Below, one piece after another: positions 1-11,938 of a DNA stretch of 64,000 nucleotides; position 1 is the first letter of the stretch; the number at the start of each line of letters is the position of its first letter. The notes beneath the pieces were generated by a model that was not told the DNA's origin, searched no databases, and saw only the letters and a list, made by a program, of their open reading frames with translations. The position numbers were made by a program, and so were the translations under genes. Origin of the DNA: Neostapfia colusana (Eukaryota; Streptophyta; Magnoliopsida; Poales; Poaceae); NCBI GenBank assembly GCA_030760725.1, contig JASWHV010000003.1, positions 114,360,153 to 114,424,152 on the forward strand, in the 5' to 3' direction.

Positions 1-311
1 TGAACCCAAATTTTGAAATTGAGGGAATTGGAATTTGAAACTGAATTTGAAATTCAGATTAGAGGGCTTTTCTTTTTAATCCCAAACAAATATGAAAAAC
101 TCCTCCAAATGAGCTGAAATTTGGAAGGGTGAATATTTGGACTATGAAGATCCAAGCTGTGCATTTAGATCCCCATGTTTGGAAGTTTTGGGAAGTCTAA
201 ACCCTCACTTTGAACTTACCCCATTATAATTCAAAGTTTTAATTTCCCCTCATTTTTCATAAGTGTACATGAGCTGAATTTTTCTTGCTACCACTTTTTG
301 GGGATTTTACA
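1..311 (-). repeat. 3' LTR of A, partial
   Basis: This segment is the same sequence as 10448-10757 apart from about four differences, including one single-base indel. It ends at ttttaca, which in element orientation is the LTR start TGTAAAA, directly next to the polypurine tract. The rest of the LTR lies left of the window. Confidence 0.93.
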
Positions 312-330
312 TCCCTCCCCCCTTAAAAAG
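312..330 (-). other. Polypurine tract of A
   Basis: On the minus strand this reads as an A/G-rich run with six Gs (aaggggggaggga) immediately before the 3' LTR. That is the position and composition of the plus-strand DNA primer of LTR retroelements. Confidence 0.85.
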
Positions 331-347
331 AATCTCGTCCCGAGATT
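331..347. other. Perfect hairpin beside the polypurine tract of A
   Basis: AATCTCG (331-337) and CGAGATT (341-347) are exact inverted repeats separated by three bases. The same structure lies at the same place in C (32264-32280) and, lengthened by a pair, in D (51423-51442). Confidence 0.75.
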
Positions 348-375
348 CCAAAGGAAAAGCAAAGTGGGGAAAACT

Positions 376-978
376 TTACCGGGTATATGATGATAGCAAG
401 TCCGGATAATACGTTCGTAGATAATCCTCGCTTTCCCATATCGCCTCATCAGCGGTATGGTTACTCCACAAGACCTTGTAGAACCATAAGGTCCGGTTTC
501 TTGTGGTACGAGTCTTTTCATCGATGATCCGGATGGGATACTCCATGTACGTGAGGTCCGGTTGAAGAACTTCTATGTCTTCAGTGCGGATTTCAGCTGA
601 GGGTTTGAGGCATTTCCTCAGCTGAGAGATGTGGAAGACATTGTGAATCCCTGCGAGCGACGCCGGTAACTCCAAGCGATAGGCCACGGGTCCGCATTTT
701 TCAATGACGGCGAACAGACCAATGAACCGCGGTGCAAGTTTACCCTTCACTCCGAAACGGTGAACTCCTTTCGTCGGAGACACACGGACATACACATGGT
801 CCCCGATGTTGAAGTGGAGAGGACGGCGTCTTTTATCCGCATAGCTTTTCTGACGAGATTGAGCAGCCTTGAGGTTGGCTTGTATCACTCGCACTCGTTC
901 TTCAGCTTCATTCACCAGTTCAATGCCATAGATGACTCGCTCGCCGGACTCGCACCAGTTGAGAGGTGTGCGTGACAT
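376..978 (-). pseudogene. Integrase C-terminus and chromodomain of A
   Basis: This is the end of the A polyprotein. It has the integrase C-terminal beta domain (HVYVRVSPTKG, then KLAPRFIGLF), the linker FHISQLRKCL, and a chromodomain-like tail starting near EYPIRIID, with VLWSNH and AIWESED. Plant chromoviruses use this tail to steer integration toward particular chromatin. It reads in a different frame from the upstream integrase core. A 2-bp insertion near 980 causes the shift, because removing two bases restores the CRTPLNWC reading seen in B and C. The apparent start codon is therefore not a real start. Confidence 0.88.
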
Positions 979-1808
979 TTCCGGCCGTAGAGAGCTTCAT
1001 ACGGCGCCATCTTGATGCTAGCTTGATAGCCGTTGTTGTAAGAAAACTCCACCAACGGCAAATGATCGTCCCAATTCTTGCCGTGGTGAATGGCACAAGC
1101 GCGTAGCATGTCTTCAAGCTCTTGATTCACCCGTTCAGTTTGACCATCTGTCTGCGGGTGATACGCGTAGCTTCGGATCAGTTTGGTCCCCAATGATGCG
1201 TGCAGCTGTTCCCAAAACCAATAGACAAACAGCGCACCGCAATCTGAAATAATGGAGCGGGGAACACCGTGCAAGCATAAGATTCTTGCAATATAAAGCT
1301 CCGCATATTGCTTGGCCACGTAACTGGTATGTATGGGAATGAAATGAGCCGACTTGGTTAGTCGATCGACTATCACCCAAATCGAGTCATGTTTGTGAGA
1401 CGTGAGAGGTAATCCGACTATGAAGTCCATGCTGATATCCTCCCACTTCCATGCCGGAATGTTCAACGGTTGCAGCTGTCCGGCTTTACGCATATGGTCG
1501 GCTTTCACCCGCCGACACGTATCACATTCGGATACGTACTTTGCGATTTCTCTTTTCATCCGCGTCCACCAAAACCTTGTTTTCAGATCTTGGTACATCT
1601 TGTTGCTGCCCGGATGAATAGAATACTTGGACAAATGAGCTTCGTCCAATATTTTCATCCGAAGTTTCATGTCGCGGGGTACCACTATACGGTCTTTAAA
1701 CCATAGTGTACCGTTATCATCTCTTCGGAAGCATTTCATTTCGCCATTCTTCATCCTTCTCCGAATGTGCGACATTCCCACGTCTTTCTTCTGCGCTTCC
1801 ATAATCAA
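912..1808 (-). pseudogene. Integrase zinc finger and catalytic core of A
   Basis: The HHCC zinc-binding N-terminus is visible (SIHPG, then CDTCRRVK), followed by an rve-type core. The three catalytic acidic residues are present in MDFIVGLP, ISDCGALF and GQTERVN. The usual R/Q after the second Asp is Cys here. Upstream, an in-frame TGA (1812-1814) separates this block from RNase H, where B has an arginine. The frame is lost at the 3' end by the 2-bp insertion near 980. Integrase would insert the cDNA into chromosomes, but this copy is broken. Confidence 0.9.
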
Positions 1809-1811
1809 CTC

Positions 1812-2393
1812 TCATACTGTAGGGACGAGAGCAAGATTATACAATGCCCCATATGGAACCAAGTACAGACTCGGCTCCTCCTCTTCAAGTGGGGTGATGG
1901 ACAGACTGTTGACATGGGATTTGCGGCTTAAGGCATCGGCAACCACGTTTGCCTTCCCGGGATGGTAGTGAATCTCGATCTCATAGTCTTTGATCAGTTC
2001 TAGCCATCTCCGTTGCCGCATATTCAACTCCTTTTGAGTGAATATATATGTCAGACTTTTGTGGTCGGTGTAGAGGTGCACTAAGTTCCCAAGCAAATAG
2101 TGCCTCCACATCTTCAAGGCCAATACCACAGCAGCGAGTTCAAGATCATGAGTCGGATAGTGCTGCTCGTGGTTACGAAGTTGACGTGAGCCATAGGCGA
2201 CCACTCTTCCTCCTTGCATCAATACACAGCCAAGCCCGATGCCAGACGCATCACAATATACGTCAAAGGGCTTGGTTGTATCCGGTTGAGCTAACACCGG
2301 GGCTGTTGTAAGATGCTTCACTAATGCTTGGAAAGCTTCTTCACAAGCTGAGCTCCAAACATATTTGATCCCCTTTTTCAACAGTTCAGTCAT
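1812..2393 (-). pseudogene. RNase H domain of A
   Basis: This block has the RNase H signatures of gypsy polyproteins: DVYCDASGIGLG, HDLELAAVV and LYTDHKSL supply three of the conserved acidic residues, and HYHPGKANVVADALSR closes the domain. It degrades the RNA strand during cDNA synthesis. It is in the same frame as the reverse transcriptase but cut off by TGA at 2427-2429, where B reads Arg-Arg. It ends at another TGA (1812-1814), where B reads Arg. Both stops fit CGA to TGA changes. Confidence 0.9.
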
Positions 2394-2426
2394 CGGCTTA
2401 GCAAGCTTGGAGAAATTTGGTATGAA

Positions 2427-3656
2427 TCACCGATAATATCCTGCTAACCCGAGGAAACTCCTGACTTCATGGACTGATGTGGGGGACTTCCATTTCAGCA
2501 CTTGTTCAATTTTGCTTGGATCAACTGCAATGCCTTCTGCAGAAATAATGTGACCAAGGAATGGCACTTGGCTGATCCAAAACTCGCACTTGCTGAACTT
2601 AGCATAAAGCTTATGGTCTCTTAATCGCTGAAGTATGATATGCAAGTGTTTGGCGTGTTCTTCTTCAGTCTTGGAGTAAACCAAGATGTCGTCTATGAAC
2701 ACCACCACAAACTTGTCCAACTCCGGCATGAACACTGAGTTCATAAGATACATGAAGTGTGCCGGGGCGTTGGTGAGACCAAAGGACATGACGAGGTATT
2801 CATACAACCAATATCTCGTCGAGAGGGCCGTCTTTGGGATATCCTCCGCTCGGATCTTGATTTGATGATATCCGGATCGAAGATCCATCTTGGAAAATAC
2901 ACTCGCACCCACAAGTTGATCGAAGAGAATATCGATGCGGGGCAGTGGATATTTATTCTTGATGGTGACGGCGTTGAGAGGTCGGTAGTCCACACACAAC
3001 CTCAAGGTTTCATCCTTCTTCTTCACAAACAGCGCCGAGCATCCCCATGGCGAGGAACTCGGTCGAATGAAACCCTTCTTCATCAAGTCGTTGAGCTGCT
3101 CCTTTAGTTCAGCCATCTCATTTGGAGCCATCTTATATGGTCTCCGTGAGATTGGTGTCGTCCCATGTACGAGTTCAATCTTGAACTCGACATCTCTTTC
3201 GGGTGGCATGCCCGGAAGATCATCTGGAAAGACATCCGGGTATTCACGGACCACACGAATATCCTCAAGTTTCGTGGCTTCCGTGTTATATGTGGCTGGG
3301 GTTTCTTGAACCAAATGGTCAAGAATAAGAACATGTGGTTCATGAAGTGGAGAGTTTAAACGAACCACACGTGGAATGATGTCAATAACAGCACCATGGC
3401 GATGTTGCCATGACATTCCTAAAATGACATCAAGTTTTTGACTCTCTAACATGATTAGAGAAGTCAGATATAGATTCCCACCCAACTGTAATGGTGCTCT
3501 ATAGACCATTCTATCAGCTGTTATTTTCCCACCCGGAGAACATATCAAATATGAATTATTTGTGGGAATGATAGGCAGTTGATTTTTAATAACATAAGAC
3601 TGACTTATGAAATTATGGGTGGCACCGGAGTCAAAAAGTATGACTACGGGATGATC
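2427..3656 (-). pseudogene. Protease and reverse transcriptase of A
   Basis: Immediately after the gag stop the frame stays open and begins with the aspartic protease: LFDSGATHNFIS has the DSG active site, with its Asp codon at 3630-3632. The reverse transcriptase follows, with GFIRPSSSPWG, LCVDYRPLN, KMDLRSGYHQ and the catalytic FIDD box intact (residues 284-287 counted from 3548). The block ends at TGA 2427-2429 in the GYYRRF motif. A usual full product would be a fused gag-pol, so the TAG upstream and TGA downstream isolate this segment. Confidence 0.92.
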
Positions 3657-4913
3657 CTAAGAGAACGTACCCGCGAGGACGGGTTCGCCTTCCGGTACGT
3701 CTTCGATAGCTAAGCGGTGGACGTTGCCGGGTTTTGGTGCTGGTTTCTTGGGCTGATTGCGGGGCTTATTAGCACCCTGATATGGTGCTGCACCCCTGCC
3801 CTGTCGCGGCTCGGGGCAGTCCCTCGAAATGTGCCCGACACGGCCACACGTATAGCACGTGTAAGGTGTCGGGGTCCCGCCGACTTGAGGACGGAATCCC
3901 GGTGCACGCTGTTGAAACTGGGGCGCACGCGGGACCATCCTTTGCTGCTGCTGTTGCTGTGGTGGATACGTCGGTCGAAAGCCCGGCGCATTATATTGCC
4001 GACCGCGAAACTGAGGCGGTCGCGCCGGTGGCTGCCATCTCTGACCGGATGGTGAACGATATACCACGCGGTATTTCTGCGGCGTTCCACCACTGCTGCT
4101 CGTCAGCGCGCTGCGTTTCCTCTTGTCAGAACCGCGCTCGCGCTGAGCATTCTCCTGTAGAATCGTGGCATTAACTAGGTCGTTGAATGTGCCACGATTG
4201 CTCTGGGCGAGATGGACCTTCATCTTGGAGTTCAGGCCCCGGAAGAACGCATTGCGCTTGTTGTCTTCCGTGCCCACAAATCCTGGCGCATACTGCGCCA
4301 GCCGGTTGAATAACCTGGAGTACTCATGAGCACTCCTCTCGCCTTGTCGGAGCGCCAGGAACTCCTGGAGCTTCATTTCCATAACCCCGGGAGGTATGTC
4401 ATAGGCGCGGAACGCCTCCCGGAACTCCGTCCATATGACGGCATGGCCAGCCGGTAAGGAGGCGGTGTAGTTCGCCCACCAGGTACCGGCTTCTCCTTGA
4501 AGCTGTTGCGCTGCATACAGCGCCTTCTGGTGTTCGGTGCATCGCAGCAGCCCGAACTTTGCCTCTAGAGTGCGGATAAAGCTGTCCGCCTCCAACGGTT
4601 CTTCGGCCTCCATGAAGACCGGTGGATGGGTCGCCAAGAATTCCGAATACGAGCTTTGTTGGGGCTGGCGTTGCCCATTGTCTTGGCGTCCTCCCTGATG
4701 GGACGCATTCTGCTGCACCAACATCCGCAGCAGCTCGGTTTGCTCGTCGCGCGAGCCGAGCACTGCGGCGAGAACCTCCGCCAAGTTTCTTGGAAGTTCC
4801 GGCGGTGGAGGAGGTGGTTGCTGCTGCGTCGTGGTTTGCTCCGGAGGTGGAGACTCATCACCACGAACTTGACTCGGACCTCCCTCCTCTTGCGTTGAGC
4901 GTGTCCGCACCAT
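3657..4913 (-). CDS. Gag polyprotein of A
   Basis: 418 codons, the structural protein that coats element RNA. It has a low-complexity N-terminus, the retrotransposon gag core (FLATHPPVF, KFGLLRC, WWANY, FRAYDIPPG, LRQGERSAHEYSRLFNRL), a Gln/Pro-rich linker and a CCHC zinc knuckle CYTCGRVGHISRDC at residues 353-366. The start MVRTRS matches the MTRTRA start of C. The frame ends in TAG exactly between gag and protease, while B and C read through here. The ORF itself is intact, but it is one part of an originally continuous gag-pol frame. Confidence 0.93.
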   Translation of the reverse strand: MVRTRSTQEEGGPSQVRGDESPPPEQTTTQQQPPPPPPELPRNLAEVLAAVLGSRDEQTELLRMLVQQNASHQGGRQDNGQRQPQQSSYSEFLATHPPVFMEAEEPLEADSFIRTLEAKFGLLRCTEHQKALYAAQQLQGEAGTWWANYTASLPAGHAVIWTEFREAFRAYDIPPGVMEMKLQEFLALRQGERSAHEYSRLFNRLAQYAPGFVGTEDNKRNAFFRGLNSKMKVHLAQSNRGTFNDLVNATILQENAQRERGSDKRKRSALTSSSGGTPQKYRVVYRSPSGQRWQPPARPPQFRGRQYNAPGFRPTYPPQQQQQQRMVPRAPQFQQRAPGFRPQVGGTPTPYTCYTCGRVGHISRDCPEPRQGRGAAPYQGANKPRNQPKKPAPKPGNVHRLAIEDVPEGEPVLAGTFS

Positions 4914-6477
4914 TCTGCATTCATACCATTCAAGCGATCAGCACATGTTGGTTTAGCCCATCCAGTCAATACAATGGTAATGCGAGAATGGAATAAATAG
5001 TGCGCATAACAATCACACATATGGATAAAGTATAAACTTTATTCAACATATACATCCCTGGACCGTGTCACACGATCGAGTTCCAAAGTATTGAACTTTA
5101 TGGGTTCAAAGTTCATTTCGACCATCGGGGTCACCACGGGATGTTAAGTGTGTTAGCATGCGTAATTCCTCGCTATTGTATTGGACCCAAGCATGTACTA
5201 ACTCGAAGTGATATGTCAAATGCATAAACCCTTCGACTTCCAATCGCTGTTTTACAACAGCCACTGGACGTCAAACGGTGAAACTAAGTGTTTTGGTTGA
5301 AATACAGAAAATTCCAGAGAGCATTTTGGTCTGCCCTGTTTCTGGACAGTGCCCACTCATCTGAGATTTTCATCCCATTGGAGGGAGATTTTGTTCTGGA
5401 GCTCTACAGAAAAGTTGTAGAGGACTTCTAAACCTTTCCAGAATGGTATCCCACACCTCAATTGGTTCAACCCATCCTAAGTTATGCCCTGTTCAAGTTC
5501 AGAAAGATTTCTGCCAAAAAAAAACAGGGGAGATTGTTCCTAAGTTTTTGAGACTGAACCTATACTCCCAATTGACTCTTAGTTCAATATAGGAGTTTAC
5601 TAACCCCTAAATGAAATTCTAAACTTCATTTTGACTCTTTTCTTTGAAAATAAACTTTTATGCAGTCGGTACTACGTTTCCTCACCAAAGAAAAATCCTA
5701 AACCGGTATTCCGGCATATAGGTGTCAAATAGTGGAACTAAAGTCGTCACTCACAAACGGTTTCTACACGTCATGCACTAACGTTGTTAGTGTACCTGCA
5801 GAAAAACACACAATAATGATGCACACAAAGGTTTTAACATTGCAGGCAGTTCCATATCATAGTAAAAACATACGGTCCGTATCATTGCCATACGGATCGT
5901 CCTTGAGTCAAGCCACGTCTCAGGTAAATGGTCGTGTTTTCACACCACACGACGGGGAACCCGAGTAGAGCGCGAACGGGTCGTCACGGTTGGGAATTTT
6001 ATCAACCCAACGGATACCACCTACTGCCTCATGACCGTTGATGCACGCCGATGGCGAGCGCTGCGTATGGCCCTTTGAACATTGAACATTCAAGAGTTGC
6101 ATACTATCGTGTTGCTTACCACACGATGGGGTATTCTCACTTTTGCCTAAAGCACGCTGGAGATCAGCGTTTTCATATGCTCTGAAGACCATAGAGAGGT
6201 CCAGAGACTCATATTAACTACCGTGCCAAGCCACGGTATATCATTCCATACTATTGCTCGTATGGCGAGCTTACCGCAATTGATCCGCCTGCGGTGGCGT
6301 ACCTTACCTCTTATCTGACGTTGGAACGTCGTTACAGAATGTATAACAAATATGTTAGCTTTCCACCATCATAACTAGTACTATCATAGACCTTATGTGG
6401 GCTTAATGACTAATCCTCACTCGACTACTTCTAAGTTTTCAAAATAAGCTCTTTTCAAGCGTGCTATTCCCAATGCA
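4914..6477 (-). other. 5' leader of A (non-coding)
   Basis: About 1.56 kb between primer site and gag with no convincing ORF. It shares short blocks with the leaders of A', B and C: a CTGCCCTGTTT...ACAG element near 5331, the Tekay-like ggtactacg...caccaaag stretch near 5668, and a CCGG-loop-CCGG hairpin at 5703-5714. Unlike C and D there is no accessory ORF before gag. Confidence 0.75.
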
Positions 6478-6489
6478 GCTCCGATACCA
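6478..6489 (-). other. Primer binding site of A (tRNA-iMet type)
   Basis: On the minus strand it reads TGGTATCGGAGC, one base from the canonical TGGTATCAGAGC complementary to the 3' end of initiator methionine tRNA. It lies six bases inside the 5' LTR. Confidence 0.88.
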
Positions 6490-6495
6490 CGACTA

Positions 6496-9400
6496 TGGGG
6501 ACCACCCCGTGGTTCACCCACTCCAGGATCGCATAGGGTGGTGCCGTGCGATGCGGCACCCAACAGCACACACAAAAAGAATTAAGAACAACATATAAAC
6601 TTTTATTTAGTATAAAACAGCAGAAGTCTTTTACAAAACCTATTCATACAGCGGAAGTAATATACATATACGGCCTCTCATCCTAACTATGCAAAAGTGC
6701 AGCCGTCCAGCCCGGTGACGCTACACGCTAGCAGCATGGAACCGGAGAAATCACGGCGGCGTGCAGGGCTCCATCTCGGCCGTGTATCCTGACGGGGGCA
6801 TCGCCTCATCCTCGGAACCCTCCTCATAGCTCTCACCTGCATACAGCTCAAATATTGCAACCGTGAGCACCATGGCTCAGCAAGGCTTAACCGTCTGACC
6901 TAGGCATGGAACTCTACATGCAGGGATGTGTAAAATAGGAGAATGGTCTTTGCTACAAAGACACGCCTATAAGTTGATCCTTACTTTCAGTTTTATAGCA
7001 GTAAATTCATGTACCTTAGGCAGCCCTCACATCGGAAGTCCACAATCAAACAAGAAACGCTTCCCTCCGATGTGGTGATGCCCAAAGCGGAAAGTAAACT
7101 TAATTAGCTCTACATCTACAGCAGACATGGTTTCCAAAATATTAATATATCATCACAGCATATTATCATTCAACTGGCTTACTTCACTTCTTACTACGTC
7201 ACGAAACAGTGAACAAGCGGTACTCAAATAACCGCGAGGGACGGTGATTGCAATCAGGAGACACCCGGACAACACGTTGCATACACCCACTTTCAGAAGC
7301 GTGATTCCACACCCCTTCCTACTCTGTTGTATGCAACCACCTTTCAAAGGAAACCCAAAACCGAACCGGTCCATCCGTAATGGGTAGGAGGTCCCCGCGT
7401 GGAGCGTGACTGTGCCCACCGGCAGATTTACACCTTGCTACCCTCAACCCACTCCTGTTTACAGTTGGGTAAGCCTCGGCACCCAGGTTAACCATTTACC
7501 TCGGTTTCCTGCTTATGTCAGTATGTCATCCGGTACTGTTCGATACTTGTTCAGCAGGCCCGCACACGACTCGGTCCTCAATCGACACCAACAGGGCTAC
7601 ACACGTGAGACCTCCGCTCATTGCTTCCTATCCCCCCTGCTGGGTCTCATTTTTACCACTCTTAAGCCATTTTCTATTCTGACCAAACCGTGTGATAGAC
7701 CTTACCTCGCGAGTAGATTCCAACTACTCGACTGCTACCGAGGTCCTAAGCATATTAGCGGGGCCTTGTCTACTCGTCAGCTCTGTAAGCTACCCAACCC
7801 TTCATAGGATTTAAAAGGTTATGCAAGTGGGGTTTCAAACACCTTAACTCTAATGCAAACATTCACCCTAGACATAAGTGATACAAATAAAGAATTTTAT
7901 AAAAGGTACTTAAGTGCAAACCGGGGCTTGCCTGGTTGCGAGTTAGATGGGAAGTCAACTTCAGGTGGCAGGACGTCCAAAGGCTCCGGTGCGTCCTCAA
8001 CTTCGGTCACTATGATGAAATGTAATAAAATACATGTGTAAGTATTAAAGGTTTATAGAAATTGAACTTCTATTCATAGCTACTGCTATTTAGTATCCTT
8101 AATTGGCTTTGGGAATTTTTCAGTGGATACTAGACTCTCTAAGGATGACTTGAGCCAAATTTGGAGACATGTCATTGCATAATGTAGTCTTTAAAATTCC
8201 TACAAGTACAATGCTTATCTGAATTTTGAGCCCAAATCGGGAGCTTTGACATAGCTAGAAATGGAAGATATGATTAGGGTAAGTCTCCATGGTTCTATCA
8301 AAATTTGTTTCACCATTTTTGGAGCTACCATCAGAGAGATATGAATTTTTAATGTTGAACTGGAGTTCTGAAAAGTTTCTGTTTAAATTTGAATTTTTCC
8401 AAATAAAGGCTGAACTTTGGAAGATAATTTGACCTAGCAAATGAACTCCAATGAAGCTCAAATTCTTACTGGAGATCAGTAATGTGATGAGGAACTTCCT
8501 GGCCAAATTTGAAGAAATTCCATAACAGAGATTATTCTGGACTAAATTCCCAAAGATTTAACTTTGATGAATCTTGGAGAAATATCCAGAGATCTTCAGA
8601 TCAATTTCTTTGCATTTCTGCAGAGTACTGACTGAGAGTAATCCAACAAAATTTGTTTCACAAATTTTGGACATCCCTACAGAAAGTTATGGAGGTATGA
8701 AGTTTGAACCAATTTTCTGGAAATCAATTCTATGATTTTTAGCTAATTTATTTAATCCTGAGATAACCTACTGATTAAGCCCTCCAAATAAGCTCCAAAA
8801 ATCCTAAATTTTTTACTGGAGGTCAGGCACTATGAAAAGGACTAGCTTCCCAAATTTGGGAATATTTCATAAAGAATTGCTCCTGTAATAAATCCCTAAA
8901 GGATTTAATAAAAACAATTCTTCCGAAATTCCTGGGCATTTTCATAGCATGCAATTTGTTCCTCTGTAAAGTACTCCTCCTAAGGATTCAGAAAAAATTT
9001 GTCTCACCCTTGTTGGAGCTGTCTACACAAAGTTATGAATTTTTCAAACTGTGATAGCTCTCTGTTTAAAATCTACACAGAGACTTAACAGGGGGCCCAC
9101 TGGTCAGGTCCTTCTTCAACCTCCCGCCAGAGGCACGCGTGCACACCAGTTCAAATCGTGGCATGGCTCATTCTCCCTCATTTCTCCACCAAATTAGCTC
9201 CGGTTTCGCCCTACATGCTCCTGGGAACATGGCGCAGCTGCCGGGCAAGGTTTCCACGCATGAAAACGGCCGAAAAGAGGCCAACACCGGTGGGGCGGCT
9301 CGGGAGCTCGGCATCAACGCATTCTGGCGCGTCCGAAGCTTCTCCGGGCGAGCTACCTTGCCCTAAAGCATCACCAATGATCGGGGAACATGGAACGCAG

Positions 9401-10757
9401 GCTAAACCTTGCAGCAAATGGCCGGAACATAGGGTTCACCGGAGGACCGACCCGTTTTTGCCTCCGCCAGCGATTTCTCGTCGCCCGGGGCGTGTGGTCG
9501 ATGGTTTGCTGCGGTATTTGGCGTGGGAGGGCTCTAGGATCCCTAGTTTCTGTGGCTTGAATTGTAGAACCGATGATCAACCGCGTTGGACGAATTTCCA
9601 GTTTTGGTGTGGGTCGGTTCTTCACGTGTACCGGCGCCAAAACCTAAATTCCGGTGAGACAGTGATGGGGAAGGGCAAGGGGACTGTGGTAGCATGATCT
9701 ACACACCTTGGCGCACCTTAGGGAGGTGCTGGACGTGCTGGAGAGGCGTTGGAGCGGCCGGAAGACGAGGTGCAGCGAGGTACAGCGTGCTCTGTGTTTT
9801 CCCGGTGAAGAACAGCTTGGGCACTGCGAGGGGAGCTCGGGGGTGAGCTGAGGAGCGGTGTAGCTCGTCGAGGAGTCGCTGGCTCAGCTCCTGGGGCCAT
9901 CAACCACTGCTGGGAGGGCTGGAGGGCTGCTGACCCACGAGCACAGAACGGCAGCGGCTGTTTTTGGTGAGAGCTCGAGCAGAGGCTGTGGAGAAGAGAA
10001 GAAACTCCACCGTGCTGCTGCTTTAGCTCTGGATAAACCACGCACGATGCTGTCTTCGGGAGGAAGTCATTGCAAGCTGCTCGGTGGAGGAAAAATCACA
10101 GCGCGGTGGCAGCTCGGTGAACGCTCGAGGGAAAAAAAGAGAGGAAAATGAAACTGTGAGACTGACTGCTAGGTCCCACCACCTCATTTTCTTAATCAAC
10201 TTTTTCAGTGATCTTTTCGCCACAGATACTCCAAATTAAATGCTTTACTTCACCTCAAAGTTAACTTTGAATTTGCAGAATTCAAATGGTTTGAATTCTG
10301 GTGTAGAATTTGAATGGGGTTTGATCATTTGAATTTGAAAAGGAGTTTGAATTCTCCACTTTGTATTGCCTCAAAAATATAGCAAACCAGCTCCAAAGTT
10401 TCCAACTTTTGGCATGGATGCTTATTAAAAGGTGAAGAACACATTTGTGAACCCAAATTTTGAAATTGAGGGAATTGGAATTTGAAACTGAATTTGAAAT
10501 TCAGATTAGATGGCTTTTCTTTTTAATCCCAAACAAATATGAAAACTCCTCCAAATGAGCTGAAATTTGGAAGGGTGAATATTTGGACTATGAAGATCCA
10601 AGCTGTGCTTTTAGATCTCCATGTTTGGAAGTTTTGGGAAGTCTAAACCCTCACTTTGAACTTACCCCATTATAATTCAAAGTTTTAATTTCCCCTCATT
10701 TTTCATAAGTGTACATGAGCTGAATTTTTCTTGCTACCACTTTTTGGGGATTTTACA
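6496..10757 (-). repeat. 5' LTR of A (about 4.26 kb)
   Basis: The boundaries are TG at 6496, after the primer site, and CA at 10757 (ttttaca), where the matching 3' LTR also ends. Short ORFs in it have no protein signature and I treat them as chance. It contains a CGAGTAG...CTACTCG hairpin at 7710-7730 that is conserved in the other long LTRs. The left edge could be two bases off because the bases after the primer site read ctatgggg. Confidence 0.85.
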
Positions 10758-11938
10758 ATTTTGTTCTGGAGTTCTGCAAAAAGTTTGTAGAAGACTTCAA
10801 AACCTTTCCAGAATAGTATCGCACACCTCCAATGGTTCAACCAATCATAAGTTATACCCTGTTTAAGTTCAGCAGAAATTCTGCCAAAAACAGGGGGGCT
10901 TGTTCCTAAATCTTTGGAAATGAATCTACACTCCCAACTGACTCTAGTTCAATATGGGAGTTTACTAACCCCAAATGGAATCCTAAACTCCAATTTGACT
11001 CTTTTCTTTGAAAATATCCTTTTCATGCAACCAATAACTCATCTCGGTACTACGTTTTCTCACCAAAGAAAAATCCTAAGCCGGTATTCCGGCATATACG
11101 TGTCAAATGGTGGAACTAAGAACGTCACTCACAAACGATTTCTACACATCATGCGCTAACGTGGTTAATGTACCTGCAGAAGACCACACGATAATGGTGC
11201 ACCCAAGGGTTTAACATTTCAGGCAGGTCCATATCATAGTAAAAACATACTGTCTGTATCATTGCCATACGGATCATTCTTGAGTCGAGCCACGTCTCAA
11301 GGTGCATGGTCGTGTTTTCACACCACACGATGGGGAACCCGAGTACAGCGCGAACGGGTCATCATGGTTGGAAATTTTATCAACCCAACGGATACCACCT
11401 ACTGCCTCATGACCGTTGAGGCACGCCGATGGCGAGGGCTGTGTATGGCCCTTTGAACATTGAACGTTCAAGAGTTGCATACTATCATGTTGCTTACCAC
11501 ACGATGGGGTATTATCACTTTCGCCTAAAGCACGCTGGAGATCATCATTTTCATATGCTCTCAGAACCATGAGAAGGTTCAGAGACTCATATTCACTACC
11601 GTACCAAGCCACGGTAAACCATTCCATACCATTGCTCGTATGGCGAGCTTACCGCAATTGATCCGCCTGCGGTGGTGTACCTTACCTCTTACCTGACGTC
11701 GGAGCGTCGTTATAGAATGTATAACACATAAGTTAGATTTTCCACCTTAATATTTACTACTATCATAGACCTTATGTGGGCATAGTGACTAATCCTCACT
11801 CGACTACTTCTAAATTTTCAAAATAGGCTCTTTTCGAGCGTGCTATTCCCAATGCGGCTCTAATACCATGACTATGGGGACAACCTCGTGGTTCACCCAC
11901 TCTGGGACCGCAGAGGGTGGTGCCATGCGACACGGCAC
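10758..11938 (-). mobile_element. Element A' fragment: leader, primer site and LTR start
   Basis: 10758-11856 is colinear with the leader of A (compare 5386-6477). 11857-11868 is a primer site (minus strand TGGTATTAGAGC), and 11875-11938 matches the first 64 bases of the A LTR. This is an older relative into whose leader A inserted, so its gag and pol should lie left of the window. It is cut at 11938 by an unrelated LTR. Confidence 0.8.

Larger units (their letters stand above)
1..10757 (-). mobile_element. Chromovirus A, Ty3/gypsy Tekay-like, left end cut by window
   Basis: This is a nearly complete LTR retrotransposon read right to left: 5' LTR 6496-10757, primer site 6478-6489, leader, gag, protease, reverse transcriptase, RNase H, integrase with chromodomain, polypurine tract, then the first part of the 3' LTR at 1-311. 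The visible 3' LTR segment matches 10448-10757 with about four differences, so the insertion looks recent. The coding region nevertheless carries three in-frame stops and one frameshift, so the copy cannot act on its own. The right flank is the leader of a related element, so A is nested in A'. The left target-site copy is outside the window. Confidence 0.93.

Noticed and set aside
3717..4174. Plus-strand ORFs of 112-130 codons
   Set aside because: Antisense to gag of A in GC-rich text; composition artefacts.
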